A DNA stretch of 6,271 nucleotides from NCBI GenBank assembly GCA_017848205.1, contig JAGDDO010000269.1, positions 1 to 6,271 of the forward strand. The letters are read 5' to 3'. Below the pieces are notes generated by a model. That model made no database searches, was not told where the DNA came from, and worked only from the letters and a program-made list of their open reading frames with translations. Below are positions 1 to 6,125 of this stretch, one piece after another; position 1 is the stretch's first letter; each line of letters opens with the position of its first letter. Source of the DNA: Oscillospiraceae bacterium (GTDB lineage Bacteria; Bacillota_A; Clostridia; Oscillospirales; Ruminococcaceae). The position numbers and the translations under genes were made by a program.

Positions 1-461
1 AAGCTGATGTCATTACCCCAAACTTTACCGAACTCTGCCTGCTGTCAGGCGGCAGTTATTCTGAGATCTCTTCCCTTTCAGCCGGCAGGAAGAAAGATGA
101 AATAAAGAAGCTGGCTAAGAAACTTATTGAAAGAAAAAAAGACCTTACCGTAATTGTCACCGGTATCGATGACAGCAATAAGATCTGCAACATGGCTTTT
201 ACTAAAGACAAAGACTATTTTACTGTATCTGACCGTCTCGGAAAAAGCTTTTCCGGCACCGGCGATATATTTGCCTCCGTTACTTTCAGCATGCTGCTTA
301 ACGGAAAAGATCTTGAAACAGCGATAAACACTGCCGCTGAATTTATTGAAAGATCTATAAAGGACACTCTCGCTATTGATCCTGATCCGGATCATAACTA
401 TGGAGTCGAATTTGAAAAGAATCTTGGATTTCTTATAGATAAAAACAGGACGAAGATATGA
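1..461 (+). CDS. Pyridoxamine/pyridoxal kinase, PfkB/ribokinase fold, 3' part only
   Basis: This is the C-terminal 152 residues of a vitamin B6 kinase, which phosphorylates pyridoxamine or pyridoxal at the 5' hydroxyl with ATP in the cytosol to salvage pyridoxal phosphate. The frame is open from the left edge (first full codon at 3) and ends at TGA 459-461; the start lies outside the window. Early in the fragment is an ADVITPNFTE stretch typical of the ThiD/PdxK branch. Fragment residues 85-88 read GTGD, the anion-hole and catalytic-base motif of the ribokinase superfamily, followed by the usual helix (IFASV). The ATG at 192 is internal to this frame and is not a real start. The next gene begins 62 nt downstream on the same strand, so co-transcription is possible. 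A hydroxymethylpyrimidine kinase (ThiD) is the main alternative; overall sequence feel favours the clostridial pyridoxamine kinase group. The family is sure, the substrate less so. Confidence 0.82.
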   Translation, partial: ADVITPNFTELCLLSGGSYSEISSLSAGRKKDEIKKLAKKLIERKKDLTVIVTGIDDSNKICNMAFTKDKDYFTVSDRLGKSFSGTGDIFASVTFSMLLNGKDLETAINTAAEFIERSIKDTLAIDPDPDHNYGVEFEKNLGFLIDKNRTKI

Positions 462-468
462 CCATCTT

Positions 469-484
469 TCTGATGTGCATCAGA
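469..484 (+). repeat. Short inverted repeat between the B6 kinase and radical SAM genes
   Basis: Seven bases at 469-475 (TCTGATG) are the exact reverse complement of 478-484 (CATCAGA), with only TG between them. As RNA this would fold as a 6-bp stem with a 4-nt loop. It starts 7 nt after the kinase stop codon. The following bases are not a clean T tract (CCTGTTTATT), so this would be a weak terminator or a transcript-stabilising hairpin. As DNA it could equally be an operator half-site pair. The inverted repeat itself is certain; any function is inference. Confidence 0.35.
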
Positions 485-523
485 CCTGTTTATTACGAAC
501 ACACAACAATGAGGTGAATTAAA

Positions 524-1135
524 ATGGATAATAAAAACGAAATTCTTTATACCTACAAAAACAATGTTTACTTAAACATAACAAATGCCTGTCCGTGTAA
601 ATGCGAATTCTGTATCAGAAGCACTACTGACACAGTCGGTGAATCAGGCAGTCTCTGGCTCGACCACAGTCCTGACTTTGCTGAAGTCAAAGCTTCCATC
701 GACAGCTTCGACTTCACCGGATTTGACGAAGCTATCTTCTGCGGATACGGTGAACCTACCTGCGCCTTTGACGTGCTTATCGAAACTGCAAAATATCTTC
801 GCGGAAAAGGCATTAAAACACGCCTTAACACAAACGGCCTTGGCGACCTTATAAACAAAAGAAGCGTCGCAAAGGAGATATGTGACAACATCGATTCCGT
901 TTCCATCAGTCTTAACGCTTCCGACAAGGTAAAGTACAACGACATTGTACACCCTTCCTTCGGTATCATTTCCTTTGACGCAATGCTTGACTTTGCAAAG
1001 GAATGCAGAAAATATACCGAAAATGTTGCTTTCACTGTAGTTGACGTTATCGGAGAGGAAGAAATCGAAAAGAGCAGAAAAATTGCAGAGGACTGCGGAG
1101 TTAAATTCCGCGTAAGGGTTTACTCGGCTGACTAA
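524..1135 (+). CDS. Radical SAM protein, TatD-associated (tatD_link_rSAM-like) family
   Basis: A complete 203-residue radical SAM enzyme of unknown substrate. Residues 23-30 carry the CxxxCxxC signature (C23, C27, C30) that binds the 4Fe-4S cluster which cleaves S-adenosylmethionine; C25 is an extra cysteine inside the loop. GYGEPT at 74-79 is the SAM-contacting GGE-type motif, and NTNG at 102-105 matches the strand-4 region of the barrel. The protein is short: a partial TIM barrel with no SPASM or Twitch extension and no second cysteine cluster at the C-terminus. Length and motifs resemble the family named for being beside or fused to TatD nucleases, but no TatD gene lies next to it here. 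The start is set by GAGGTG at 511-516, 7 nt before ATG. It ends 55 nt before a strong terminator hairpin, so it is the last gene of its transcript. The superfamily is certain; the TatD-linked subfamily is from memory of the family's appearance. Confidence 0.88.
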   Translation: MDNKNEILYTYKNNVYLNITNACPCKCEFCIRSTTDTVGESGSLWLDHSPDFAEVKASIDSFDFTGFDEAIFCGYGEPTCAFDVLIETAKYLRGKGIKTRLNTNGLGDLINKRSVAKEICDNIDSVSISLNASDKVKYNDIVHPSFGIISFDAMLDFAKECRKYTENVAFTVVDVIGEEEIEKSRKIAEDCGVKFRVRVYSAD

Positions 1136-1189
1136 AAATCTTTTACTATATTCATTCTGGTTTTGCCCTGAATTATAACAAACGCCAAA

Positions 1190-1218
1190 AGGACGGGATA
1201 CACATGATATCCCGTCCT
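1190..1218. terminator. Bidirectional intrinsic terminator between convergent genes
   Basis: A perfect 11-bp inverted repeat (AGGACGGGATA at 1190-1200, its complement at 1208-1218) with a 7-nt loop. On the + strand it is followed by TTATTTTT, which ends the radical SAM transcript. On the - strand the A run at 1187-1190 gives a short U tract, so it can also serve the phosphate transporter transcript arriving from the right. It sits 54 nt after the radical SAM stop and 48 nt after the transporter stop. It works best in the + direction because the T tract is longer there. Confidence 0.88.
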
Positions 1219-1266
1219 TATTTTTAGCTTTACAGTAAACGAAAAATATATCTGCGTTCACTGCTA

Positions 1267-3042
1267 TTAATCCGGAAGCGAATACTTTTCAACATACTGG
1301 AAACGCATTTCCTGAAAATCCTTGTCGCTTTCCTTAAGATTGGTTATGTACTCATGAGTGTCGAACTTATCATCCTTAAGCTGGATAAGGCACACTGCAA
1401 TATTTGAACAGTGGTCTGATATTCTTTCAAGATTCGTCAGAAGATCAGAGAAAATAAATCCGAGTTCCGTTGTACATTTATCCTGCTGGAGTCTGCGCAG
1501 ATGCCGGTTCTTAAGTTCCATGCGAAGACCGTTTATAACTTCTTCGAGAGGTTCCACCCTGCGTGCAAGATCTGCATCGTTGTTTATAAATGCGTTTACC
1601 GACATTTCAAGAATATCTGCTACTGCAGTCTGAAGTATCTCGGTTTCTATACGTGCCGCATGTGAAAAGCGTATCTTTCTCTCGTTCATTTCCCTGTAAA
1701 TCTTTACAAGACCTGCAGCATGATCGGAAATTCTTTCGAAATCGCCTATGCAGTGAAGCAGTCTGGATACCAGAGCCGCATCTTCCCTGGTAAGTGAACA
1801 GCCGGAAAGTTTGATAAGATATGTTCCCAGCTTATCCTCGTAATCATCGATAAGGTCCTCAGTCTGAAGCACTTTTTCGGCTGTCTTTGCATCAAATTTT
1901 CCTGCTATTGAAAACGCATCGCGGTAACTGTCAAGGGAAAGCGCAGCCATTTTTTCTGCAAAACTTCTGCACTCAGTAAGTGCAAATGACGGAGTTTCAA
2001 GAAGTCTTTCGTCTATAAAAAGCTTCTTTTCACCTTCTGTTTTTTCGTTTTCGCCCTTGATAACATGAACCGCAAACTTTTCAAGTTTTGAAGAAAACGG
2101 TATAAGTATCAGTGAAGTGATCAGGTTGAATCCTGTATGAACTGCAGCTATTGCGAGAGGATTTGCTGAAACCGCTTCGACCTGTTCACCGGTGCTTCGT
2201 GTATTGACCCAGATCAGCACACCTGCAGTCGCAAGCAGTCCGCCGGTCAGGTTAAAAAACAAATGGATAAATGACACACGGCGGGCATTTTTATCTGCAC
2301 TGTGACTTGAAATAAACGACATAATGCTTGTTCCGATGTTCTGACCGACGATAAGCAGTACTGCAGATTCGAGAGGCAGAATTCCTGTAAATGAAAAAGC
2401 CTGAAGCGCAGCTACAGAAACCGATGAACTCTGAAGCAGCAGAGTAATTATCACTCCGGCAAGAATACAGAAAGCCGGATTTATCAGAAACTGCTGTAAT
2501 ACTTTATACTGCTCTTCTTTTAACGTACTTTCAGTCAGCGGAGTCGGCACAACTGCCACCAGAGCCATAGTCATCAGAAACATACCTACAAACAGAATAG
2601 AAGCTGAAAAAATAATAGTTCCCGCATCGTTTATCTTATCTTTCGATGAAAAGCGCTTCATAATTATACCTGCCACAGCTGCAGCGCCGATAATATAGAA
2701 TGAAGCCGGATCAGCAAACGGTATAAGACCTGTTATCCAGAGTGTAAAAGTGGTCCCGATATTCGACCCCATGATAAGGCCCACGGTCTGGCTCAGTTCC
2801 ATGACACCGGAATTGACAAGACCGGTAAGTACACTTGCAAGCGCGGATGACGACTGCATTATTACTGTTATACCGGTACCCAGAGCAATACTTTTTAACG
2901 GATTACGTGTTACCTTTTTCAGTATCTTTTCAATTCTGCTTCCTGTCAGTTTTTCAAGATGCTGCGATATCTCGTTCATCCCGTATATTGTAAAGGCAAT
3001 ACCGGCTATCAGCATAAACAAGCCGTATAAGTCTGTGTCCAT
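1267..3042 (-). CDS. Na+/phosphate cotransporter family protein with C-terminal PhoU-like domain
   Basis: A complete 591-residue membrane protein of the NptA/YjbB (PNaS, Na/Pi-II) type, which couples sodium entry to inorganic phosphate transport across the cytoplasmic membrane. The membrane part (about residues 5-320) shows the family's inverted repeat: QSSS occurs at 63-66 and again at 204-207, each followed by a GxNIGT motif (92-97 and 233-238). These are the substrate-site repeats of the family. After a charged linker (about 325-345) comes a cytosolic helical region with two PhoU-type signatures, ERISDHAA at 436-443 and ERISDHCS at 539-546, so both three-helix PhoU repeats appear present. 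Length is normal for the fused form. The start is supported by GGAG at 3050-3053, 7 nt before ATG. It has its own promoter and appears monocistronic. The direction of phosphate movement (uptake or export) cannot be told from sequence, and I saw no obvious Pho box. Confidence 0.93.
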   Translation of the reverse strand: MDTDLYGLFMLIAGIAFTIYGMNEISQHLEKLTGSRIEKILKKVTRNPLKSIALGTGITVIMQSSSALASVLTGLVNSGVMELSQTVGLIMGSNIGTTFTLWITGLIPFADPASFYIIGAAAVAGIIMKRFSSKDKINDAGTIIFSASILFVGMFLMTMALVAVVPTPLTESTLKEEQYKVLQQFLINPAFCILAGVIITLLLQSSSVSVAALQAFSFTGILPLESAVLLIVGQNIGTSIMSFISSHSADKNARRVSFIHLFFNLTGGLLATAGVLIWVNTRSTGEQVEAVSANPLAIAAVHTGFNLITSLILIPFSSKLEKFAVHVIKGENEKTEGEKKLFIDERLLETPSFALTECRSFAEKMAALSLDSYRDAFSIAGKFDAKTAEKVLQTEDLIDDYEDKLGTYLIKLSGCSLTREDAALVSRLLHCIGDFERISDHAAGLVKIYREMNERKIRFSHAARIETEILQTAVADILEMSVNAFINNDADLARRVEPLEEVINGLRMELKNRHLRRLQQDKCTTELGFIFSDLLTNLERISDHCSNIAVCLIQLKDDKFDTHEYITNLKESDKDFQEMRFQYVEKYSLPD

Positions 3043-3068
3043 TTATTATCTCCTTTAAAAAATAGTAT

Positions 3069-3103
3069 TACTCTTATTATATCATATTTTTTTATCATTT
3101 CAA
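3069..3103 (-). promoter_or_regulatory. Sigma-A-type promoter of the Na+/phosphate cotransporter gene
   Basis: On the - strand, TTGAAA (3103-3098) is followed after 16 nt by a perfect TATAAT (3081-3076). The -10 is preceded by TG one base away (TGATATAAT), so it is an extended -10. The spacer contains a run of seven A residues. The predicted start is near 3069, giving a leader of about 27 nt that contains only the ribosome binding site. This leaves little room for a riboswitch or attenuator, so control is most likely at transcription initiation, or the gene is constitutive. Confidence 0.82.
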
Positions 3104-3128
3104 TAGGCGAAAATGCTTAAAATCACAC

Positions 3129-3164
3129 AAAAAAAGATCCCGAACCGTTTCCGGCTCAGGATCT
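3129..3164 (-). terminator. Intrinsic terminator of the ribosomal protein/rpoA operon
   Basis: Read on the - strand, a 13-bp stem pairs 3164-3152 with 3147-3135, including two G-U wobbles, closed by a GAAA tetraloop (3151-3148). A U tract follows immediately: seven consecutive A residues on the + strand at 3129-3135, the last of which is also in the stem. It begins 30 nt after the rplQ stop codon and lies upstream of the cotransporter promoter, so it insulates that gene from the very active ribosomal operon. Confidence 0.93.
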
Positions 3165-3193
3165 CTTAAAAAATTTATTTAATTTCTGAAAAA

Positions 3194-3535
3194 TTAAACG
3201 AGCTTGATGATAGCCATTTCAGCTGCGTCGCCGCGGCGTGGACCGATCTTGATGATCTGTGTGTAACCACCGTTTCTTTCAGCATACTGAGGTGCGATAT
3301 CGTCAAAAAGCTTCTTAACAACTGCTTCCTTTGTAACGTAAGATAATACCTGACGCTTTGAGTGCAGGTCATTTGTCTTACCAAGAGTTATCATCTTTTC
3401 AGCAACAGCACGAACTTCCTTTGCTCTTGTAACTGTTGTTTCGATCTGGCCGTTTTCAAGAAGGTATGTAACCATAGCTCTGAGCATAGCTTTTCTATGA
3501 TCAGAAGTTCTACCCAGCTTTCTTGTACCTGGCAT
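3194..3535 (-). CDS. rplQ: 50S ribosomal protein L17
   Basis: A complete 113-residue L17, a large-subunit protein that sits near the exit of the nascent peptide tunnel. The N-terminus has the family signature: [19 protein letters not shown] followed by the [18 protein letters not shown] region (about residues 23-40), with the conserved RRGDAAEMA segment near the C-terminus. Length is normal for Firmicutes. AAGGAG with GGAG at 3545-3548 lies 9 nt before the ATG. It is the last gene of the operon, 59 nt after rpoA, and is followed by a strong terminator. rpoA-rplQ order is universal in bacteria, so identity is secure. Confidence 0.98.
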   Translation of the reverse strand: MPGTRKLGRTSDHRKAMLRAMVTYLLENGQIETTVTRAKEVRAVAEKMITLGKTNDLHSKRQVLSYVTKEAVVKKLFDDIAPQYAERNGGYTQIIKIGPRRGDAAEMAIIKLV

Positions 3536-3560
3536 TGAAATTCACTCCTTTTCTATAGTG

Positions 3561-3579
3561 ACGCTGTCTTAACCAGCAT
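3561..3579 (-). other. Potential small hairpin in the rpoA-rplQ gap
   Basis: In the 59-nt gap, the - strand can form a 6-bp stem (3579-3574 with 3566-3561, one G-U pair) around a 7-nt loop, GTTAAGA. It ends 12 nt upstream of the rplQ ribosome binding site. There is no U tract, so it is not a terminator. It may be a processing or stability element, or chance. Confidence 0.25.
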
Positions 3580-3594
3580 GAAAATGTTTTACGA

Positions 3595-4548
3595 TTATTC
3601 TTCTTCAGAAGAAAGGTCAAATCCAAGTGACTGGAGCTTTTCCTTAACTTCATCGAAGGATTTCTTACCGAGATTACGAACCTTCATCATTTCCTCTTCG
3701 GACTTGTTGATGAGGTCATCTACGGTATTGATACCCGCACGTTTTAAACAATTAAACGAACGTACCGACAAGTCAAGTTCCTCAATGGTCATCTCAAGGA
3801 TCTTTTCTTTACCCTTTTCGTCTTTTTCGACTAATACTTCAGTTATTGTAGCCTCATCTGAGAGGTCGATGAATAACTTAAGGTGCTCGTTGAGGAGATT
3901 GGCTGCCTGAGATATAGCCTCCTTGGCGGAAATTGTACCGTCAGTCCAGACTTCTAATGTAAGCTTGTCAAAGTCAGTTACCTGACCGAGTCGAGTATCT
4001 TCTACATGATAGTTTACCTTTAAAACAGGAGTATATATACTATCAACAGCAATTACGTCGATAGGCATGTTTATGATCTGCTTATTACGTTCAGCTGAAA
4101 CATAACCTCTGCCTCTGTCCAGTGTGATCTCCATGTATAACTTGGCATCCTTACCTAATGTGGCAATGTGCATACCAGGATCAAGAATATCAACATCTGA
4201 ATCAGTCTTTATATCACCGGCAGTAACTTCGCATTCGCCTTCAGCTTCAATAAATACTGTCTTAGGACCGTCGCTGTGCAGTTTGGCTGTTAACCCCTTA
4301 ATGCTGAGGATTATCTCAGTAACATCTTCTTTAACACCCGGAATTGTAGAGAGTTCGTGGTGAACTCCGTCAATCTTAACTGATGTAACAGCAACACCAG
4401 GAAGTGAGGAGAGTAATACTCGTCTTAAGCTGTTACCAAGTGTGATACCATATCCTCTTTCAAGAGGTGAAAGTACAAACTTGCCGTACTTGCCGTCACT
4501 TTTGAGATCAACTGTTTCAATTTCCGGTTTTTCTATTCTTTCAAGCAT
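3595..4548 (-). CDS. rpoA: DNA-directed RNA polymerase subunit alpha
   Basis: A complete 317-residue alpha subunit, which dimerises to nucleate RNA polymerase assembly and touches promoter UP elements and activators. The N-terminal domain shows the dimerisation segment around residues 28-51 ([20 protein letters not shown] region). A flexible linker at about 241-252 ([10 protein letters not shown]) leads to the C-terminal domain. There [12 protein letters not shown] at 262-273 carries R263, N266 and C267, equivalent to the UP-element contacts R265, N268 and C269 of Escherichia coli, and NLGKKS occurs at 292-297. Length is close to the 314 residues of Bacillus subtilis. AGGAGGG at 4554-4560 lies only 5 nt before ATG. 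It lies 77 nt after rpsD and 59 nt before rplQ. Nothing is missing or broken. Confidence 0.98.
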   Translation of the reverse strand: MLERIEKPEIETVDLKSDGKYGKFVLSPLERGYGITLGNSLRRVLLSSLPGVAVTSVKIDGVHHELSTIPGVKEDVTEIILSIKGLTAKLHSDGPKTVFIEAEGECEVTAGDIKTDSDVDILDPGMHIATLGKDAKLYMEITLDRGRGYVSAERNKQIINMPIDVIAVDSIYTPVLKVNYHVEDTRLGQVTDFDKLTLEVWTDGTISAKEAISQAANLLNEHLKLFIDLSDEATITEVLVEKDEKGKEKILEMTIEELDLSVRSFNCLKRAGINTVDDLINKSEEEMMKVRNLGKKSFDEVKEKLQSLGFDLSSEEE

Positions 4549-4566
4549 AAAAACCCTCCTGTTTCG

Positions 4567-4587
4567 TAACTACATCAATAGTAATTA
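4567..4587 (-). other. Potential hairpin just upstream of the rpoA ribosome binding site
   Basis: On the - strand, TAATTAC (4587-4581) can pair with GTAGTTA (4573-4567), seven base pairs with one G-U, around a 7-nt loop. It ends 6 nt before the AGGAGGG of rpoA. It is AT-rich and weak, has no U tract, and does not cover the ribosome binding site. It could influence rpoA translation or mark an RNA processing site; chance is also possible. Confidence 0.28.
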
Positions 4588-4625
4588 GTCGTCTGACTGT
4601 CATTATTTTAAGAAACCTTAAGAGA

Positions 4626-5222
4626 TTACTTAGAATAAAGTTCGACGATCAGATGTTCTTCTACTTCATAGTCAAGGTCTTCCTTAACAGGCATACGAAC
4701 AACCTTAGCTGAGAAATCCTCTTTATTTGCTTCGAGCCAGAGAGGTACTACTCTGCCGTTTGTAAGTTCAACGATTTCCTTGAACTTTGTGCTCTTTCTG
4801 CTGTTTTCTCTGAGTGAGATAACATCGCCCGGCTTGATTCTGTATGAAGGAATGTCGATTCTCTTGCCGTTTACACTGAAGTGACCGTGAGTAACAAGCT
4901 GTCTTGATTCACGTCTTGTTGTAGCGAGGCCCATTCTGAATACAACGTTATCAAGTCTTGATTCAAGAATTGTGATAAGGTTTGTACCTGCCTGACCCTG
5001 CTGCTTTTCAGCGATCTCAAAGTAGTGGTAGAACTGCTTTTCAAGAACACCGTAGATGAACTTGAGCTTCTGCTTTTCCTTGAGCTGCATTCCGTATTCA
5101 GAAAGCTTCTTTCTGTTACCCTGATCAGCTTTACGCTTTGTATCCTTTGAAACACCCATAACCATTGGGCTGATACCTAAATACTTACATTTCTTAAGAA
5201 GTGGTTCCTTATTAATAGCCAT
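4626..5222 (-). CDS. rpsD: 30S ribosomal protein S4
   Basis: A complete 198-residue S4, a primary 16S rRNA binder that starts assembly of the small-subunit body and contributes to decoding accuracy. The conserved LKEKQKLKFIYGVLEKQF segment is at about 47-64. The S4 RNA-binding domain begins with LESRLDNVVFRMG at 86-98 and includes TRRESRQLVTHGHFSVNGK at about 102-120. Only one N-terminal cysteine (C12) is present, so this is the zinc-free form that lacks the four-cysteine motif. CGGAGGT (GGAGG at 5231-5235) lies 8 nt before ATG. Its place between rpsK and rpoA is typical of Clostridia; in Bacillus subtilis rpsD is elsewhere. In other bacteria S4 represses its own operon through mRNA binding, so feedback control here is plausible but not shown. 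Confidence 0.97.
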   Translation of the reverse strand: MAINKEPLLKKCKYLGISPMVMGVSKDTKRKADQGNRKKLSEYGMQLKEKQKLKFIYGVLEKQFYHYFEIAEKQQGQAGTNLITILESRLDNVVFRMGLATTRRESRQLVTHGHFSVNGKRIDIPSYRIKPGDVISLRENSRKSTKFKEIVELTNGRVVPLWLEANKEDFSAKVVRMPVKEDLDYEVEEHLIVELYSK

Positions 5223-5236
5223 TGCTATTACCTCCG

Positions 5237-5297
5237 TTTTTTAAAAAATATCGAATTTGTTTATGTATTCGACGCCAAGCAAACTATAGCTCAGTTT
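5237..5297 (-). other. Structured rpsK-rpsD intergenic region with two hairpins and a weak U tract
   Basis: Three symmetric elements fall in this 87-nt gap. The - strand reads first a 5-bp hairpin, AAACT (5297-5293) with AGTTT (5285-5281). Next is a 6-bp stem, TCGAAT (5272-5267) with ATTCGA (5256-5251), around a 10-nt loop. Last is a self-complementary T6A6 block at 5248-5237 that abuts the rpsD ribosome binding site. The second stem followed within two bases by a T run resembles a weak terminator or attenuator, which could lower transcription into rpsD, rpoA and rplQ. The sequences are clear; the function is inference. Confidence 0.4.
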
Positions 5298-5309
5298 CTA
5301 TTCCTGTTA

Positions 5310-5708
5310 CTATACACGTCTTCTCTTTGGAGGACGGCATCCGTTATGTGGGATTGGTGTAACATCCTTGATCATCTTTACTTCAAGACCTACTGTCTGG
5401 AGTGCTCTGATTGCAGCTTCACGTCCTGAACCAGGTCCCTTAACGTAAACTTCAACTGACTTAAGGCCGTGTTCCATAGCAGCCTTTGCAGCTACTTCAG
5501 CAGCATTCTGTGCAGCGAATGGAGTTGACTTTCTTGAACCTCTGAAGCCTAAGCCGCCTGAGCTTGCCCATGAAAGTGCATTACCCTGTGTGTCAGTGAT
5601 TGTAACGATTGTGTTGTTGAAAGTGGACTGGATATGAACAGCGCCGTTTTCAACGTTCTTACGTTCTCTACGTCTCTTAACAGTAACTTTCTTCTTCTGC
5701 TGTGCCAT
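5310..5708 (-). CDS. rpsK: 30S ribosomal protein S11
   Basis: A complete 132-residue S11, a platform protein of the small subunit next to the E site and the mRNA exit. Recognisable segments are [18 protein letters not shown] (22-39), the [20 protein letters not shown] region (48-67), GPGSGRE at 91-97 and the basic C-terminus [12 protein letters not shown] (121-132). N122-G123 is the Asn-Gly site that becomes isoaspartate in the Escherichia coli protein. The gene starts only 15 nt after rpsM; its ribosome binding site GGAGGG (5718-5723) directly follows the rpsM TAA. That layout favours translational coupling. It ends with TAG and is followed by the longest gap in the operon (87 nt). Confidence 0.98.
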   Translation of the reverse strand: MAQQKKKVTVKRRRERKNVENGAVHIQSTFNNTIVTITDTQGNALSWASSGGLGFRGSRKSTPFAAQNAAEVAAKAAMEHGLKSVEVYVKGPGSGREAAIRALQTVGLEVKMIKDVTPIPHNGCRPPKRRRV

Positions 5709-5717
5709 TGTTCATTT

Positions 5718-5726
5718 CCCTCCTTA
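5718..5726 (-). promoter_or_regulatory. rpsK ribosome binding site overlapping the rpsM stop codon
   Basis: On the - strand the sequence runs TAAGGAGGG: the rpsM stop codon TAA (5726-5724) shares its AA with an AAGGAGGG Shine-Dalgarno sequence, 9 nt before the rpsK ATG. A ribosome terminating on rpsM therefore sits on the rpsK start site, which supports coupled, equal synthesis of S13 and S11. Confidence 0.8.
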
Positions 5727-6092
5727 CTTCTTCTTGTTAGCGATAGTCTTTACAGGGCCCTTACGAGTTCTTGCGTTTGTCTTTGTACGCTGACCTCTAA
5801 CCGGGAGACCTCTGCGGTGACGGATACCGCGGTAGCAGTTGATTTCAACAAGTCTCTTGATGTTAAGAGCGATCTCTCTTCTGAGGTCACCTTCAACATT
5901 AATGTTCTTGTCGATGTATTCACGAAGCTTGTTTTCATCATCGTCTGTAAGATCCTTAACTCTTGTGTCAGGATTTACGCCTGTTTCAGCTAAGATCTTC
6001 TTTGCAGTTGTGTTGCCGATACCGAAAATGTAAGTAAGAGCGATCTCTATTCTTTTATTCTTCGGTAAGTCAATACCAGCTATTCTTGCCAT
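5724..6092 (-). CDS. rpsM: 30S ribosomal protein S13
   Basis: A complete 122-residue S13, a small-subunit head protein that makes bridges to the large subunit and contacts P-site tRNA through its C-terminal tail. The start [20 protein letters not shown] and the helix-hairpin-type [11 protein letters not shown] motif (24-34) are diagnostic. The basic tail region [22 protein letters not shown] begins at residue 91, and the protein ends in lysines. Length is normal. The GGAGG at 6105-6109 is 12 nt from ATG, longer than for other genes here, and is partly covered by a potential hairpin. It follows rpmJ by 33 nt and precedes rpsK by 15 nt, the standard alpha-operon order. Confidence 0.98.
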   Translation of the reverse strand: MARIAGIDLPKNKRIEIALTYIFGIGNTTAKKILAETGVNPDTRVKDLTDDDENKLREYIDKNINVEGDLRREIALNIKRLVEINCYRGIRHRRGLPVRGQRTKTNARTRKGPVKTIANKKK

Positions 6093-6104
6093 TAACTAAT
6101 TGCA

Positions 6105-6118
6105 CCTCCGTTAGCGGA
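6105..6118 (-). promoter_or_regulatory. rpsM ribosome binding site partly held in a hairpin
   Basis: On the - strand TCCG (6118-6115) can pair with CGGA (6110-6107) across a CTAA loop. This buries three of the five bases of the GGAGG Shine-Dalgarno sequence (6109-6105). Spacing from GGAGG to the ATG is 12 nt, at the long end. In Escherichia coli this same leader holds the S4-binding pseudoknot that controls the alpha operon. The present stem is only 4 bp, so a regulatory role is a suggestion. Confidence 0.4.
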
Positions 6119-6125
6119 CTGAGTA

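Noticed and set aside
192..461. ATG at 192 as the start of a separate 89-residue protein
   Set aside because: The same frame is open back to the left edge and upstream codons encode the expected kinase sequence, so this is an internal methionine.
568..1035. Second - strand open frame of 155 codons under the radical SAM gene
   Set aside because: Shadow of the real gene with low-complexity serine-rich translation and no recognisable domain.
644..1261. Long open frame of 205 codons on the - strand, antisense to the radical SAM gene
   Set aside because: It lies almost wholly under a gene with clear radical SAM motifs, matches no family I know, and would read straight through the strong terminator at 1190-1218.
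2750..3058. + strand open frame opposite the 5' end of the transporter gene
   Set aside because: It is antisense to the conserved first transport repeat, and no family resemblance is visible.
5237..5248. T6A6 palindrome as a stand-alone terminator
   Set aside because: With no GC in the stem and no loop it cannot form a stable hairpin alone; it is only reported as part of the structured gap.
5634..5993. + strand open frame across rpsK and rpsM
   Set aside because: It is antisense to two intact ribosomal protein genes and the rpsK ribosome binding site; its valine/leucine-rich translation is what antisense of lysine- and glutamate-rich genes gives.
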